A stretch of DNA of 64,000 bases from Montanilutibacter psychrotolerans (GCF_003719825.1 NZ_RIBS01000002.1:248001-312000); one strand, 5' to 3'. Counted from the first letter of the stretch, positions 15,226 through 23,600 are shown. The notes: generated by a model not told the origin, from the sequence alone. A program made the numbers and translations.

Positions 15226-15290
15226 GCTGGATCGCCCTGCTGGATCGCCCTGCCGGATCGCGCTGCAGAATCGTGTTGCCGGATGATGCG
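15226..15290 (+). repeat. 13-bp tandem repeat, five diverging units
   Basis: GCTGGATCGCCCT occurs twice in a row, then GCCGGATCGCGCT, GCAGAATCGTGTT and GCCGGATGATGCG, all with a 13-base period. It fills part of the gap between the LysR gene and the alpha/beta hydrolase. The rest of this gap holds nothing else I can name before the element at 15452. Confidence 0.75.
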
Positions 15291-15451
15291 TTGATCCACG
15301 CGATCCGTGCGCGCATCCGTGATGCTTTGCGCGCTCCACGCAGGCACTGGCCGCGCGCCGTCACTCGCCGCACGATGTCCCGCAGCGGTCATCAGCGATA
15401 GCGATGGCTCCCATCAGGGGCGCTGCAGTTCTCGCGTCCAGGGCCACGCCA

Positions 15452-15484
15452 TAGCCTGTGCATCACGCGATCACTGCCGGTCGC
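15452..15484 (+). promoter_or_regulatory. Upstream element shared with the gene at 12965
   Basis: It matches 12914-12944 at about 29 of 31 aligned bases, with two extra bases (TG) after TAGCCTG. It lies 21 bases before the start of the secreted alpha/beta hydrolase. Confidence 0.5.
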
Positions 15485-15505
15485 GCCACTAGAACCGGAG
15501 CACAC

Positions 15506-16462
15506 ATGAGCATCTTGCATCGCACCCTGGCACTGGCCGCCCTCACGCTGGCCACCACGGCCCAGGCCGAAATCGCGCCGTCGGTCGGCGCACTCGCTGG
15601 CGCCGCCGTCAGCCAGGGCGCCGGCGTCAACGGCAGCTACGTCACCACGCGCGATGGCGTGCAGCTGTACTACAAGGATTGGGGCCCGAGGAACGGTCCG
15701 GTGGTCACCTTCAGTCACGGCTGGCCGCTGAACTCGGACAGCTGGGAATCGCAGATGATCTTCCTGGCATCGCAGGGCTATCGCGTCGTCGCCCATGACC
15801 GCCGCGGGCACGGCCGCTCCAGCCAGCCCTGGGACGGCAACGACATGGATCACTACGCCGACGATCTGGCCGCGGTGATCGAGGCGCTGGACCTCAAGGA
15901 CGTCACCCTGGTGGGATTCTCCACCGGCGGCGGCGAAGTGGCGCGTTACATCGGCCGGCACGGCACGGCGCGCGTCAAGAAGGCCGTTCTCGTCAGCGCA
16001 GTCCCGCCGCTGATGCTCAAGACGGCCGACAACCCGGGCGGCCTGCCGATGGACGTGTTCGACGGCCTGCGCAATGCCTCGCTGGAAAACCGCTCGCAGC
16101 TGTACCTGGACATCGCCTCGGGCCCGTTCTTCGGCTTCAACCGTCCCGGTGCGAAGCCGTCGCAGGGCTTGATCCAGTCGTTCTGGGTGCAGGGCATGCA
16201 GGCCGGGCACAAGAACACCTACGACTCGATCGCCGCGTTCTCGGCAACCGACTTCCGCGAGGACCTCAAGAAGTTCGACGTGCCCACCCTGGTGATCCAC
16301 GGTGACGACGATCAGATCGTGCCACTCGACGCATCCGCCAAGGCGTCCGCCGCGCTGATCCGGGACGCAAAGCTGATCGTCTATCCCGGGGCGCCGCACG
16401 GCATCACCGATACCCACAAGCAGCGGCTCAACCAGGACCTGCTGGACTTCATCCGCGACTGA
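15506..16462 (+). CDS. Secreted alpha/beta hydrolase, non-heme chloroperoxidase type
   Basis: A 318-residue protein with a signal peptide ending near AQA (about residue 22). It has the alpha/beta-hydrolase marks: the oxyanion segment SHGWP near residue 70, nucleophile elbow GFSTGG near residue 136, acid HGDDDQIVP and base PGAPHGI near the C-terminus. The pattern is that of non-heme chloroperoxidases and arylesterases, enzymes that in cells mostly hydrolyse esters. The signal peptide is less usual for this group. GGAG precedes the ATG. It follows the LysR gene and shares its upstream element with the MBL hydrolase. Confidence 0.85.
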   Translation: MSILHRTLALAALTLATTAQAEIAPSVGALAGAAVSQGAGVNGSYVTTRDGVQLYYKDWGPRNGPVVTFSHGWPLNSDSWESQMIFLASQGYRVVAHDRRGHGRSSQPWDGNDMDHYADDLAAVIEALDLKDVTLVGFSTGGGEVARYIGRHGTARVKKAVLVSAVPPLMLKTADNPGGLPMDVFDGLRNASLENRSQLYLDIASGPFFGFNRPGAKPSQGLIQSFWVQGMQAGHKNTYDSIAAFSATDFREDLKKFDVPTLVIHGDDDQIVPLDASAKASAALIRDAKLIVYPGAPHGITDTHKQRLNQDLLDFIRD

Positions 16463-16475
16463 GCCGCGATGCGCA

Positions 16476-16499
16476 TCGGCCCTGCACCCGCAGGGCCGA
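16476..16499 (+). terminator. Hairpin terminator after the alpha/beta hydrolase
   Basis: A perfect 10-bp stem, TCGGCCCTGC / GCAGGGCCGA with loop ACCC, lies 14 bases after the stop codon. A T-rich tail is missing, so it may need Rho or act as a 3' stabiliser. Confidence 0.5.
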
Positions 16500-16650
16500 A
16501 TGCTGTTGGGGGCGAGTGCCTTGCGGTGCGGGCAACGACGCCACGATGCCCCGGATCGGCAATGACCGACGTCTCCTGACCGGCCGGCGGTTGGCACCAC
16601 CCGCGGGCAGGGAAGCGCCGCTCGACGTCGATTCCCCCCAGCCTGCAGAT

Positions 16651-16711
16651 ATTTCACCAGATGGTTGACAATCGGCTCGGTCGGCGTATTGTCAACCACA
16701 TGGTTGATAAT
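16651..16711 (+). promoter_or_regulatory. Two ArsR-type palindromic operators over the arsR-like start
   Basis: Site 2 (16688-16711) is ATTGTCAACCA, CA, TGGTTGATAAT, almost a perfect palindrome, and its right arm contains the ATG at 16700. Site 1 (16651-16672), ATTTCACCA, GA, TGGTTGACAAT, is a weaker copy. The outer halves of the two also form a perfect 11-base inverted pair at 16662-16672 and 16688-16698. ArsR/SmtB repressors commonly bind such TCAACCA-TGGTTGA sites, so autoregulation is likely. Confidence 0.7.
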
Positions 16712-17098
16712 TCCTCAAGCCTCGATACCGTCTTCCGCGCACTTGCCGATCCCACGCGGCGCGCGATGCTGCGTGAACTGGCGACGCACCCGCGAACCGT
16801 CAGCGAACTCGCGGCGCCGTTCGACATCTCGCTGGCGGGCGCGTCCAAGCACATCCAGATCCTGGAACGCGCGGGGCTGATCCAGCGCGAAGTGCAGGGA
16901 AGGGTGCACACCTGCCGGCTCGATGCGCGCCCGCTGCATGTGGGCGCGGAATGGATCCGTCACTACGAACGCTTCTGGAACCAGAAGCTCGACGTCCTTG
17001 ATTCGCTGCTCCGGGCCGAGGACGCACGCACGTCCACGGCACCGTCACCGTCACTGCCGCGCACCCGCAAGCCCCCCACATCACGGAGGAAGCCATGA
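16700..17098 (+). CDS. ArsR family transcriptional regulator
   Basis: A 132-residue winged-helix repressor: the FRALADPTRRAMLRELA start, the recognition region ELAAPFDISLAGASKHIQIL, and the wing GLIQREVQGRVHTCRLD. No metal-binding cysteine pair is visible, so the signal is unlikely to be a metal. This subgroup is typically paired with an SRPBCC gene, as here: the stop overlaps the next gene by ATGA. I chose ATG 16700; an in-frame ATG at 16661 encodes the same first residues (MVDN) through the duplicated operator, so it could be an alternative start. Confidence 0.85.
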   Translation: MVDNSSSLDTVFRALADPTRRAMLRELATHPRTVSELAAPFDISLAGASKHIQILERAGLIQREVQGRVHTCRLDARPLHVGAEWIRHYERFWNQKLDVLDSLLRAEDARTSTAPSPSLPRTRKPPTSRRKP

Positions 17099-17631
17099 AC
17101 ATCACCGCAACTGAAACCGGTTTTGCCACGCTCACCGCGCCCGACACCGTCCGTTTCGAACGCCTGCTACCGGGCCCCATCGAGCGTGTCTGGGCGTACC
17201 TCACCGACAGCGACCTGCGCCGCCGATGGCTCGCGGCAGGTGACATGCAGGCGCAGGCCGGCACGCCGTTCGAGCTGGTGTGGCGCAACGACGAGCTCAC
17301 CGACCCGCCGGGCACGCGTCCGGAAGGTTTCGGCCAGGAGCACCGGATGCAATCCACGATCACGGTGTTCGAGCCGCCACACCGGCTGGCTTTCACCTGG
17401 AACGGCAGTGGCGATGTGTCCATCGACCTCCAGCCGCAGGGCGACGAGGTGCGGCTCACGCTGATCCATCGACAGCTGCCTGACCGTTCGACCATGCGCA
17501 AGGTCGGTGCCGGCTGGCACACGCACCTGGACCTTCTGGTGGCCCGCGTGAGCGGCGAATCGGTCGTCGAGCCGTTCTGGGACGGCTGGAGCCAATTGAG
17601 GGAAGCGTACGACCGTCGCCTCCCGGCGTGA
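17095..17631 (+). CDS. SRPBCC (AHSA1-like) protein
   Basis: A 178-residue protein of the START-like SRPBCC superfamily, near the Hsp90-ATPase-activator-like group. Typical marks are the start FERLLPGPIERVWAYLTDSDLRRRWL, the strand HRLAFTWNG and the C-terminal helix GWHTHLDLL. Such proteins bind a hydrophobic ligand in a deep pocket. The ligand is not known. It overlaps the ArsR gene by 4 bases and is almost certainly cotranscribed and repressed by it. Confidence 0.85.
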   Translation: MNITATETGFATLTAPDTVRFERLLPGPIERVWAYLTDSDLRRRWLAAGDMQAQAGTPFELVWRNDELTDPPGTRPEGFGQEHRMQSTITVFEPPHRLAFTWNGSGDVSIDLQPQGDEVRLTLIHRQLPDRSTMRKVGAGWHTHLDLLVARVSGESVVEPFWDGWSQLREAYDRRLPA

Positions 17632-17726
17632 CGGTTGCGAACCGGACGCGCGCGCGCCTCGCAGGGCGCGCAGCGCATCGCGGGTCGGACACACCGAAGT
17701 CACCCAAACTGCCAAGGAGGCGCGCT

Positions 17727-18479
17727 ATGAACATCGTGTGGACGTTCGCACTGACCGTCATCGCACTGGCGATGGCGCCCGCTCGTGCGGGCCACGCGCC
17801 GGGCACGACGATCCAGTCGATGCCGGATACCCTGGAAACCCGGCTCGCGCTCAGCGCCATGCCGCCGGAGCTGCGCGACGCAGCGACCGTGTACGTGCTC
17901 GACCCCGCGAACGGTTACGGGCTGGCCCGTCAGGGAAGCAGCGGCGTGGCCTGCCTGGTCCAACGCACCGTGTGGGAACTTGGCGACTTCCGCGACGACA
18001 TCTACATCCCGCTGTGCTACGACGCCGTGGGAACGAAGACCTACCTGCGGGTCATCATGGACGCCGCCGCCCTGCGCGCCTCGGGAACGGGTGCCGTGGC
18101 GTTGAAGGCGCAGATCGCGGGCCGCTTCCGGGATGGCACCTACGCGGCGCCCGCGAAGGCCGGCCTGTCGTACATGCTCGCGCCAGTGATGCGCACCGTC
18201 GGACCGCCCGACATGCAGGTCCGCACGATGGCGATGCCGCACCTGATGTTCTATGCGCCGGGTGTCACCAACGCCGACATCGGCGCCCACCCGGACCTCG
18301 CCGCCCCGGGCAGCCTGCGCAACCCGTTCATCGACCGCCAGGGCATCGACGAACAGAGCTACATGATCCAGCTGGTCGGCGACGCCGAGAAAGCCCGCAT
18401 CCTCGCCGACGAGCAGGCGCTGATCGAGGACCTGTGCGCCTACCGCGACGCCCTTTGCCTCGCGCCGATGACGCATTGA
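17727..18479 (+). CDS. Secreted hypothetical protein
   Basis: A 250-residue protein. It has a strong ribosome-binding site (AAGGAGG) 6 bases before the ATG, and a signal peptide ending near ARA (about residue 20). The mature part has four cysteines (VACLVQ, LCYDA, LCAYRDALC), mixed strands and helices, and a conserved-looking segment MPHLMFYAPGVTNADIG. I do not recognise a named family. It ends just upstream of an attC-like site, so it might once have been cassette-borne, although 753 bp is long for that. Confidence 0.6.
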   Translation: MNIVWTFALTVIALAMAPARAGHAPGTTIQSMPDTLETRLALSAMPPELRDAATVYVLDPANGYGLARQGSSGVACLVQRTVWELGDFRDDIYIPLCYDAVGTKTYLRVIMDAAALRASGTGAVALKAQIAGRFRDGTYAAPAKAGLSYMLAPVMRTVGPPDMQVRTMAMPHLMFYAPGVTNADIGAHPDLAAPGSLRNPFIDRQGIDEQSYMIQLVGDAEKARILADEQALIEDLCAYRDALCLAPMTH

Positions 18480-18545
18480 CCGGGACGCGTGCGGGCGGCC
18501 ATTTGTGGTGAAATGCCGGCGAAGGCAGGCGGGGCAGGTGCTGTG

Positions 18546-18606
18546 CTCCAACCATTCGTCCGGGCCCACGTCGCATCGTGGGCCCGGCTCAATCGAGGCG
18601 TCAGGT
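18546..18606 (+). other. attC-like site outside the main array
   Basis: The order matches the array sites: left core-like CTCCAAC (18546-18552), spacer, perfect 11-bp inner stem CCGGGCCCACG / CGTGGGCCCGG (18560-18570 / 18577-18587), then GGCTCAATCGAGGC and right core GTCAGGT (18600-18606). The segment GGCTCAA..GAGGCGTCAGG is close to that of 3389-3446. A simple terminator for the preceding gene is the alternative. Confidence 0.55.
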
Positions 18607-18612
18607 GCTCAC

Positions 18613-18981
18613 ATGGGACAACTCGCACTCCGCATTCTGGGCACGGCATTGCTGATGCTTGCACTGTGCGCGCCGGCGTCGGCCACGTCGTCCCTCTCCT
18701 TCGAGGGAGGCGGCTACTGGATCGACCTCGAGGTCGGCGACTCGGACCAGCCGGTCATTGCCTCAGTGCGTTTTCACGCCCCGGGAGACCGGGATGGCGT
18801 CGTGCTTCTCGCCGAGAACGTCGTCGTTGAAACCTTCGACACGAAGGGCCAGGTGCTGATCCTTCGGTACGTTGACGGCGCGGGTGCCGTCGCGCCGTTC
18901 ACGCTATCGGTTCACCGGCAATCCGGGGTGCTGCAGATCGGCACCCGAACGATCCGTTCGCCGTTCCATTGGACGCCGTGA
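18613..18981 (+). CDS. Small secreted protein, probable cassette gene
   Basis: A 122-residue protein starting 6 bases after the attC-like right core, the same tight spacing as in the main array. The signal peptide ends near ASA (about residue 24). The mature part is all strand-like, of the kind seen in small beta-sandwich domains (SFEGGGYWIDLEVG, VRFHAPGDRDGVVL, GQVLILRYVDGAG), with no cysteine. No family recognised. It probably acts outside the cytoplasm. Confidence 0.6.
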   Translation: MGQLALRILGTALLMLALCAPASATSSLSFEGGGYWIDLEVGDSDQPVIASVRFHAPGDRDGVVLLAENVVVETFDTKGQVLILRYVDGAGAVAPFTLSVHRQSGVLQIGTRTIRSPFHWTP

Positions 18982-19108
18982 GGCGCCGGGACGCGCAACG
19001 GGTCCACGCACGAGCTTGCTTCGCCCCTCGGCGTAATACCCCAAGGCTCGGGCTCGACGCGCCGGCCTGCAAGAGTCACCTGATATCCACCACACGGAGC
19101 TGCAAAGA

Positions 19109-19342
19109 ATGTCGGACATGACGGCGAAGTCGGCCCTCCTCGTTTTCATCCTCCTGGCCTCGGGTTGCGGCGCAAGCAGCAATGAATTGGACTTGAACTC
19201 GGCCAAGGCCCAGGCCGAGCGCAAGGCGGCAGCCGAGCACTTCGGCAACTCCCAGTACGCCGACGTCAAGCCCTTTGGCGCAGAAGAAGAACAGAAGGAC
19301 AAGGACGCCGGCGCCAAGCGCGATGAGGGTGAAAGCAAGTGA
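19109..19342 (+). CDS. Small predicted lipoprotein, probable cassette gene
   Basis: A 77-residue protein with a lipobox (LLASGC, cysteine near residue 20) after a short hydrophobic segment. The mature part is very hydrophilic, rich in Ala, Lys, Glu and Asp, and probably disordered or helical. ATG 19109 is preceded by GGAG at about 10 bases; ATG 19118 is an alternative. An attC-like site follows within 20 bases, as expected for a cassette gene. No family recognised. Confidence 0.6.
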   Translation: MSDMTAKSALLVFILLASGCGASSNELDLNSAKAQAERKAAAEHFGNSQYADVKPFGAEEEQKDKDAGAKRDEGESK

Positions 19343-19356
19343 TGCGTTTGGCCGTC

Positions 19357-19420
19357 GCCTGACGATTGGTTCGAGCCAGAGCCGCACTGCATCGCGGCCC
19401 GGCCAGTTCGAGCGTTGGTT
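19357..19420 (+). other. attC site outside the main array
   Basis: Left core GCCTGAC (19357-19363), spacer, inner arms TTCGAGCCAGAGCCGC and GCGGCCCGGCCAGTTCGAGC, right core GTTGGTT (19414-19420). Position and arm sequence match the sites at 1-3446 in layout. It closes the pair of small genes at 18613 and 19109. Confidence 0.65.
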
Positions 19421-19469
19421 TCCGATCCGGGCCAAGCGCCCGGTGCGACGCGATGCGCAACCGCCGGCT

Positions 19470-20387
19470 TCAATCCCGGCGGTGCGTGCCTGAGCCGGCC
19501 AGCGAAACCACCGTCTCGCGCACCCAGCGTTGCCCGCTGTGGCCGTGGTTGCGTTCGTGCCACACCATCGCGATGGTCAGGCCTTCCACGGGAAAGGGGC
19601 AGTCGACCAGGGTGAGCCGGTCGGTGCGGTCGAGCACCAGCCGTTCGGGCACCAATGCCACGAAGTCCGACTGCGCCACGATCTCCGGCACAAACAGGAA
19701 CGAGGCCGCCGACAGCACCACATTGCGACGGTGCCCGAGGGCGGCCAGGGCGCTGTCCACCGGCGTGACGAAGCCGCCACCACGCGGCGACACGATCACG
19801 TGCTCCAGCCCGGCCAGCGCCTCGACGCTGATCCCTTCCCGCAGCTGCGGGTGATGGCGGCGGCCGATGAGCACGTAGCGATCATCCAACAGATGCCTGG
19901 AACGAAGGCCGGGTGGCGCGGTCTGTGGCGTCATGAACGCCAGGTCGACGTCGCCTCGCAGCATCTGGGCCTCCACCTGCGATGCGTCGAGATTGCGCAG
20001 GGCCACGCGCACGCCGGGCGCGCGCTGCCTGAGTTCCACCATCAGCGGTTTGACCAACGCCGCCTGCATGTAGTCCGTGCAGGCGATGGCGACGATCAGT
20101 TCGGCCTTCGCTGGATCGAAGGTGCGATGCGTGGCGACGGCGGCACGCACGTCATCGAGCGCGCGGCGCAACGGATCGAGCAACTCGATGGCCTTGGCGG
20201 TCGGCGTCATCCCGCGCTGCGCGGGAATCAGCAGCGGGTCATCGAACGTATCGCGCAGCCGGCTCAACTGGGCACTGACGGCCGGTTGGCTGAGATGCAG
20301 CCGTGCCGCGGCTTTCGTGACGTTCTGCTCCTCCAGCAACGCTTCCAGGGTGACCAGCAGGTTGAGGTCGAGACGCTTGCTATCCAT
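19470..20387 (-). CDS. LysR family transcriptional regulator
   Basis: A 305-residue regulator beginning MDSKRLDLNLLVTLEALLEEQNV, with the helix-turn-helix AARLHLSQPAVSAQLSRLRDTF at residues about 25-47 and a NodD/PcpR-like effector domain. The start at 20387 is the first Met before the typical LysR N-terminus. It is divergent from the quinone-reductase gene, with a 98-bp gap. An ATCCA / TGGAT inverted pair (20382-20396) overlaps its start codon and may be part of its binding site. Confidence 0.85.
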   Translation of the reverse strand: MDSKRLDLNLLVTLEALLEEQNVTKAAARLHLSQPAVSAQLSRLRDTFDDPLLIPAQRGMTPTAKAIELLDPLRRALDDVRAAVATHRTFDPAKAELIVAIACTDYMQAALVKPLMVELRQRAPGVRVALRNLDASQVEAQMLRGDVDLAFMTPQTAPPGLRSRHLLDDRYVLIGRRHHPQLREGISVEALAGLEHVIVSPRGGGFVTPVDSALAALGHRRNVVLSAASFLFVPEIVAQSDFVALVPERLVLDRTDRLTLVDCPFPVEGLTIAMVWHERNHGHSGQRWVRETVVSLAGSGTHRRD

Positions 20388-20485
20388 CGCGTGGATGGTA
20401 GCCAAAGCGTTATGCAATTTCACCGATGGCCAACGCTCGCCGAGACTGCCTCGCACCGGCAACGCCACCGCCACGGAGAAACGCA

Positions 20486-21295
20486 ATGAAGAAGAAGGTC
20501 CTGATCGTTTTCGCACACCCCGAGCCCGCGTCGTTGAACCGTCAGCTGGTCGATGTGGCCGTGCAGACGCTCCAGCAGCAGGGGCATGAGGTGATGATCT
20601 CGGACGTGTACGGCATGGGGTGGAAGGCGGTGTTCGACGAGCACGATTTCCCCACGCGCGCCGATCCGGATCGGTTGTACTTCGTGCAGGAGTCGGGACA
20701 TTCCTATTCCAGCGGACGACAGGTCGCCGACATCGAGGCCGAGCAGCAGAAGGTGCTCGCCGCCGACGCCGTGATCCTGCAGTTTCCGCTCTGGTGGTAC
20801 AGCATGCCGGCCATCCTCAAGGGCTGGGTGGACCGGGTGTGGGCGTACGGCCTCGCGTACGGGTACCAAGGCGCCGGCAACCGCTATCGCTACGGCGATG
20901 GCGCCTTCAAGGGCAAGCGGGCATTGCTGTCCGTGACGGTCGGTGGCCCCGCGGTGGATTTTTCGCCACGCGGCATCAACGGGCCGCTCGAGCAGCTGCT
21001 GTTCCCGATCACCCACGGCACGTTGTTCTTCCCCGGGATGGACGTGCTGCCCACCCACGCGATCTACGGGACCGCGCGCATTACGGCCGAAACGGTGGCG
21101 GCAGCGAAGGCGGCATGGCGTGTTCGTCTTGAGCATCTCTTCGAGGACGCCCCCATCCCGTTCCGCCCACAGAACGCGGGGGACTACCCCGACACGCACG
21201 TACTGGCCAGCCACGTCGCCGTCGGTCAGTCCGGATTGCTGGCGCATGTGTCCCACGTGGAGATGGCCCGCGTGCCCGCGGGCGCCGACGCGTGA
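20486..21295 (+). CDS. NAD(P)H-dependent quinone oxidoreductase (MdaB/NQO1-like)
   Basis: A 269-residue flavodoxin-like protein. The start KKVLIVFAHPEPASLNRQL gives the FMN/FAD phosphate loop, and LQFPLWWYSMPAILKGWVDRVW is the hallmark of the NQO1/MdaB/YwrO group, two-electron reductases that protect against quinones and oxidative stress. It is longer than most MdaB proteins, by about 50 to 70 residues at the C-terminus. CGGAGAA precedes the ATG. The divergent LysR gene probably regulates it. Confidence 0.85.
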   Translation: MKKKVLIVFAHPEPASLNRQLVDVAVQTLQQQGHEVMISDVYGMGWKAVFDEHDFPTRADPDRLYFVQESGHSYSSGRQVADIEAEQQKVLAADAVILQFPLWWYSMPAILKGWVDRVWAYGLAYGYQGAGNRYRYGDGAFKGKRALLSVTVGGPAVDFSPRGINGPLEQLLFPITHGTLFFPGMDVLPTHAIYGTARITAETVAAAKAAWRVRLEHLFEDAPIPFRPQNAGDYPDTHVLASHVAVGQSGLLAHVSHVEMARVPAGADA

Positions 21296-21402
21296 GGACA
21301 CCAAGGCGTCCGCGCGACGGGGCATTTCGGCACTGCGCCACGCTTGGCGCCGCGCACCGTTCACCTTAAGTTGGCGGCCTTGCCATCACCCACGGCGCCC
21401 GA

Positions 21403-22392
21403 TTGCTCTCCTCTCCGACACGCACGATCTGCATGCTGGCCTATGCGGGCGCGCAATCGCTCGACATCACGGGCCCGTTGGAAGTGTTCGCGCTTGCCAG
21501 CCGCCAGGCGCAGGAGGACGCGCCTTGCAGTGAGCCGCTGTATCGCCTGCAGGTGTTGTCGGTGGACATGCAGCCGATCGTGCTTGCTTCCGGCATGAGG
21601 TTGCTGCCGGACATGGCCTGCGGCGACATGACGCAGGTGCCCGACACGCTTCTGGTGTGCGGCGGCATGGGCGATGCGTTGGACATCGCGCGCGCCGATG
21701 CCACGCTGGTGCACTGGTTGCGAACGGCGTCGATGCAGGTGCGGCGCGTGGCTTCGGTCTGCAGTGGCGCCCTGCTGCTGGCCGAGGCCGGGCTGCTGGA
21801 CGATCGCGAGGCGACCACGCACTGGAGCGATCTGCGCGAGCTGCGCCAGCGCTATCCCAGGGTGCGGGTGCAGCCCGACGCCATCTACACGCGCGACGGG
21901 GAGGTCTGGACCTCGGCCGGCATCACGACCGGGATGGACATGGCGTTGGCGATGGTGGCCGCCGATCACGGCCAGGCGCTGGCGCTGAAGGTGGCCAAGC
22001 GCATGGTCATGGCAAGCAAGCGATCCGGCGGGCAAAGCCAGTTCAGCCGCCAGTTGCAGGCCTTGGACCTGCCCGATCAGTTCGCGCAGCTGGCGCGTTG
22101 GATCCCCGACAACCTGTGCCTGGACCTGAGCGTGGGCCAGCTCGCCCAGCGCATGCACATGAGTCCACGGCAGTTCTGTCGCAGGTTCATGGCGGCGTTC
22201 TCGGCCACGCCGCAGAAGTACGTGGAGCAACTGCGCGTCGAGGCCGCGAAGCCGCTTTTGGAAAGCTCGCGCAAGGACATCAAGCGGATCGCGGACGAAT
22301 GCGGTTTTGGCTCCGCCGACACGATGCGCAGGACGTTTGTTCGCCTGCTGGGGGTTTCTCCCGCCGCCTATCGGGCGCGCTTGAGCCGGTAG
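21403..22392 (+). CDS. GlxA family AraC-type regulator (DJ-1 domain + HTH)
   Basis: A 329-residue fusion: a DJ-1/PfpI-like domain (residues about 8-190, with the nucleophile-elbow segment SVCSGALLLAEAGLL) and an AraC-type DNA-binding domain (about 230-329, with LAQRMHMSPRQFCRRF and the second helix-turn-helix KRIADECGFGSADTMRRTF). I took the TTG at 21403, since the ATG at 21433 would cut the first strand. The next gene encodes a secreted DJ-1/PfpI protein, a likely target. Confidence 0.85.
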   Translation: MLSSPTRTICMLAYAGAQSLDITGPLEVFALASRQAQEDAPCSEPLYRLQVLSVDMQPIVLASGMRLLPDMACGDMTQVPDTLLVCGGMGDALDIARADATLVHWLRTASMQVRRVASVCSGALLLAEAGLLDDREATTHWSDLRELRQRYPRVRVQPDAIYTRDGEVWTSAGITTGMDMALAMVAADHGQALALKVAKRMVMASKRSGGQSQFSRQLQALDLPDQFAQLARWIPDNLCLDLSVGQLAQRMHMSPRQFCRRFMAAFSATPQKYVEQLRVEAAKPLLESSRKDIKRIADECGFGSADTMRRTFVRLLGVSPAAYRARLSR

Positions 22393-22477
22393 GGCGATGT
22401 CCCGATCGGTACGGTTGATGTCCGCATCTGCGTGCGGCGTTCGGATAGCGTGGGCGGCTCTCACGGGGGAAACACGC

Positions 22478-23473
22478 ATGCGCCAACGATGGATCGTTCT
22501 CTTGTCCGTTCTGTTCTTCGGACTGCTATCGCTGCCTGCGTTGGCCGCCAACGCGCCCAGCAGCCCCTCGGAGGTGCGCGTGGGCGTGGTGTTGTTTGAT
22601 GGCGTGCAGATCATCGACTTTGCCGGCCCGTACGAGGTCTTCGGCAATGCCGGCTTTGGCGTGGTGACGCTGTCCCACGACGGCAAGCCGGTCACCACGG
22701 CGATGGGCCTGACGGTGACGCCGGATGCCAGCTTCGCCGACGCACCGCCGTTCGACGTGTTGCTGGTGCCCGGTGGCGATGTCGGGGATGCGCAGAAGGA
22801 TCCGCAGGTGCTGTCGTTCATTCGCGAGCACGCGGCCGGCAGCCGTCACGTGCTGTCGGTTTGCACCGGGGCCTTCATCCTGGCCGGGGCCGGGCTGCTG
22901 GACGGGCAGCAGGCCACCACCTTCACCCCGCGCATCGACGAGCTGGCCCGCCAGTTTCCGGCCGTCAACGTGATCCGGGACGTGCGCTGGGCCGACAACG
23001 GCCGCATTGTCACGGCGGCCGGCTTGTCGTCGGGCCTGGACGCGGCCCTGCACGTGGTGGCCCGGTTGAAGGGCACCGAGAAGGCGCAGTCCGTTGCCTT
23101 GCATCTGGAGTACGACTGGAAGCCCGAGGGCGGTTTCGTTCGCTCGCGAATGGCCGATCGCCATGTGCCGCGGTCCCTGGACAAGGCCGTCGAGTGGCCC
23201 AAGGACCTGGCGATGTCCCAGGAATTCTCGCTGGGCGACGAACAGCAATGGCGGATGCGCTTCCACGTCACCGCCGGAACGACCGCCGACGACCTGTTGC
23301 AGCGCATCGCCAAGGGCATCGCCAGCCTGCCCGAGTGGACGCGCGAGCCAGGCACCAACCGCTGGACCGCCGACAAGGAAGGGCGTCGCGTGCGTCTGGA
23401 GCTGGACACCACGGCCGGCTCCAGCGCATCGGACTATCGCCTGGACCTGCGTGTGGCCACGACGCTCCCGTAA
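22478..23473 (+). CDS. Secreted DJ-1/PfpI family protein
   Basis: A 331-residue protein with a signal peptide ending at ALA (about residue 24). The DJ-1/PfpI domain (residues about 32-205) shows IIDFAGPYEVFG near the start and the nucleophile elbow SVCTGAFILAGAGLL near residue 128, with the conserved cysteine. A C-terminal extension of about 100 residues is unlike standard DJ-1 proteins. GGGGGA precedes the ATG. It follows the GlxA-like gene, whose N-terminal domain is of the same family, suggesting a duplicated pair. Activity is unknown. Confidence 0.8.
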   Translation: MRQRWIVLLSVLFFGLLSLPALAANAPSSPSEVRVGVVLFDGVQIIDFAGPYEVFGNAGFGVVTLSHDGKPVTTAMGLTVTPDASFADAPPFDVLLVPGGDVGDAQKDPQVLSFIREHAAGSRHVLSVCTGAFILAGAGLLDGQQATTFTPRIDELARQFPAVNVIRDVRWADNGRIVTAAGLSSGLDAALHVVARLKGTEKAQSVALHLEYDWKPEGGFVRSRMADRHVPRSLDKAVEWPKDLAMSQEFSLGDEQQWRMRFHVTAGTTADDLLQRIAKGIASLPEWTREPGTNRWTADKEGRRVRLELDTTAGSSASDYRLDLRVATTLP

Positions 23474-23600
23474 ACCGGTGTGCGGGGGGGGCGAGGTGCC
23501 AGGCGCCGCGTTCCGGCCGCGGACGCTTCGCGCCAATCTCACCTCGCGCGACCAACCGCAGCTACCCTGTCGACCTAGTTCCGAACGGATCCCTGTGTCG

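Noticed and set aside
18560-18587. Simple terminator for the gene at 17727-18479
   Set aside because: The perfect stem could end transcription, but it lacks a T-tract and is flanked by core-like sequences and GGCTCAA..GAGGCGTCAGG as in the attC sites. I kept attC as the more likely reading, not as certain.
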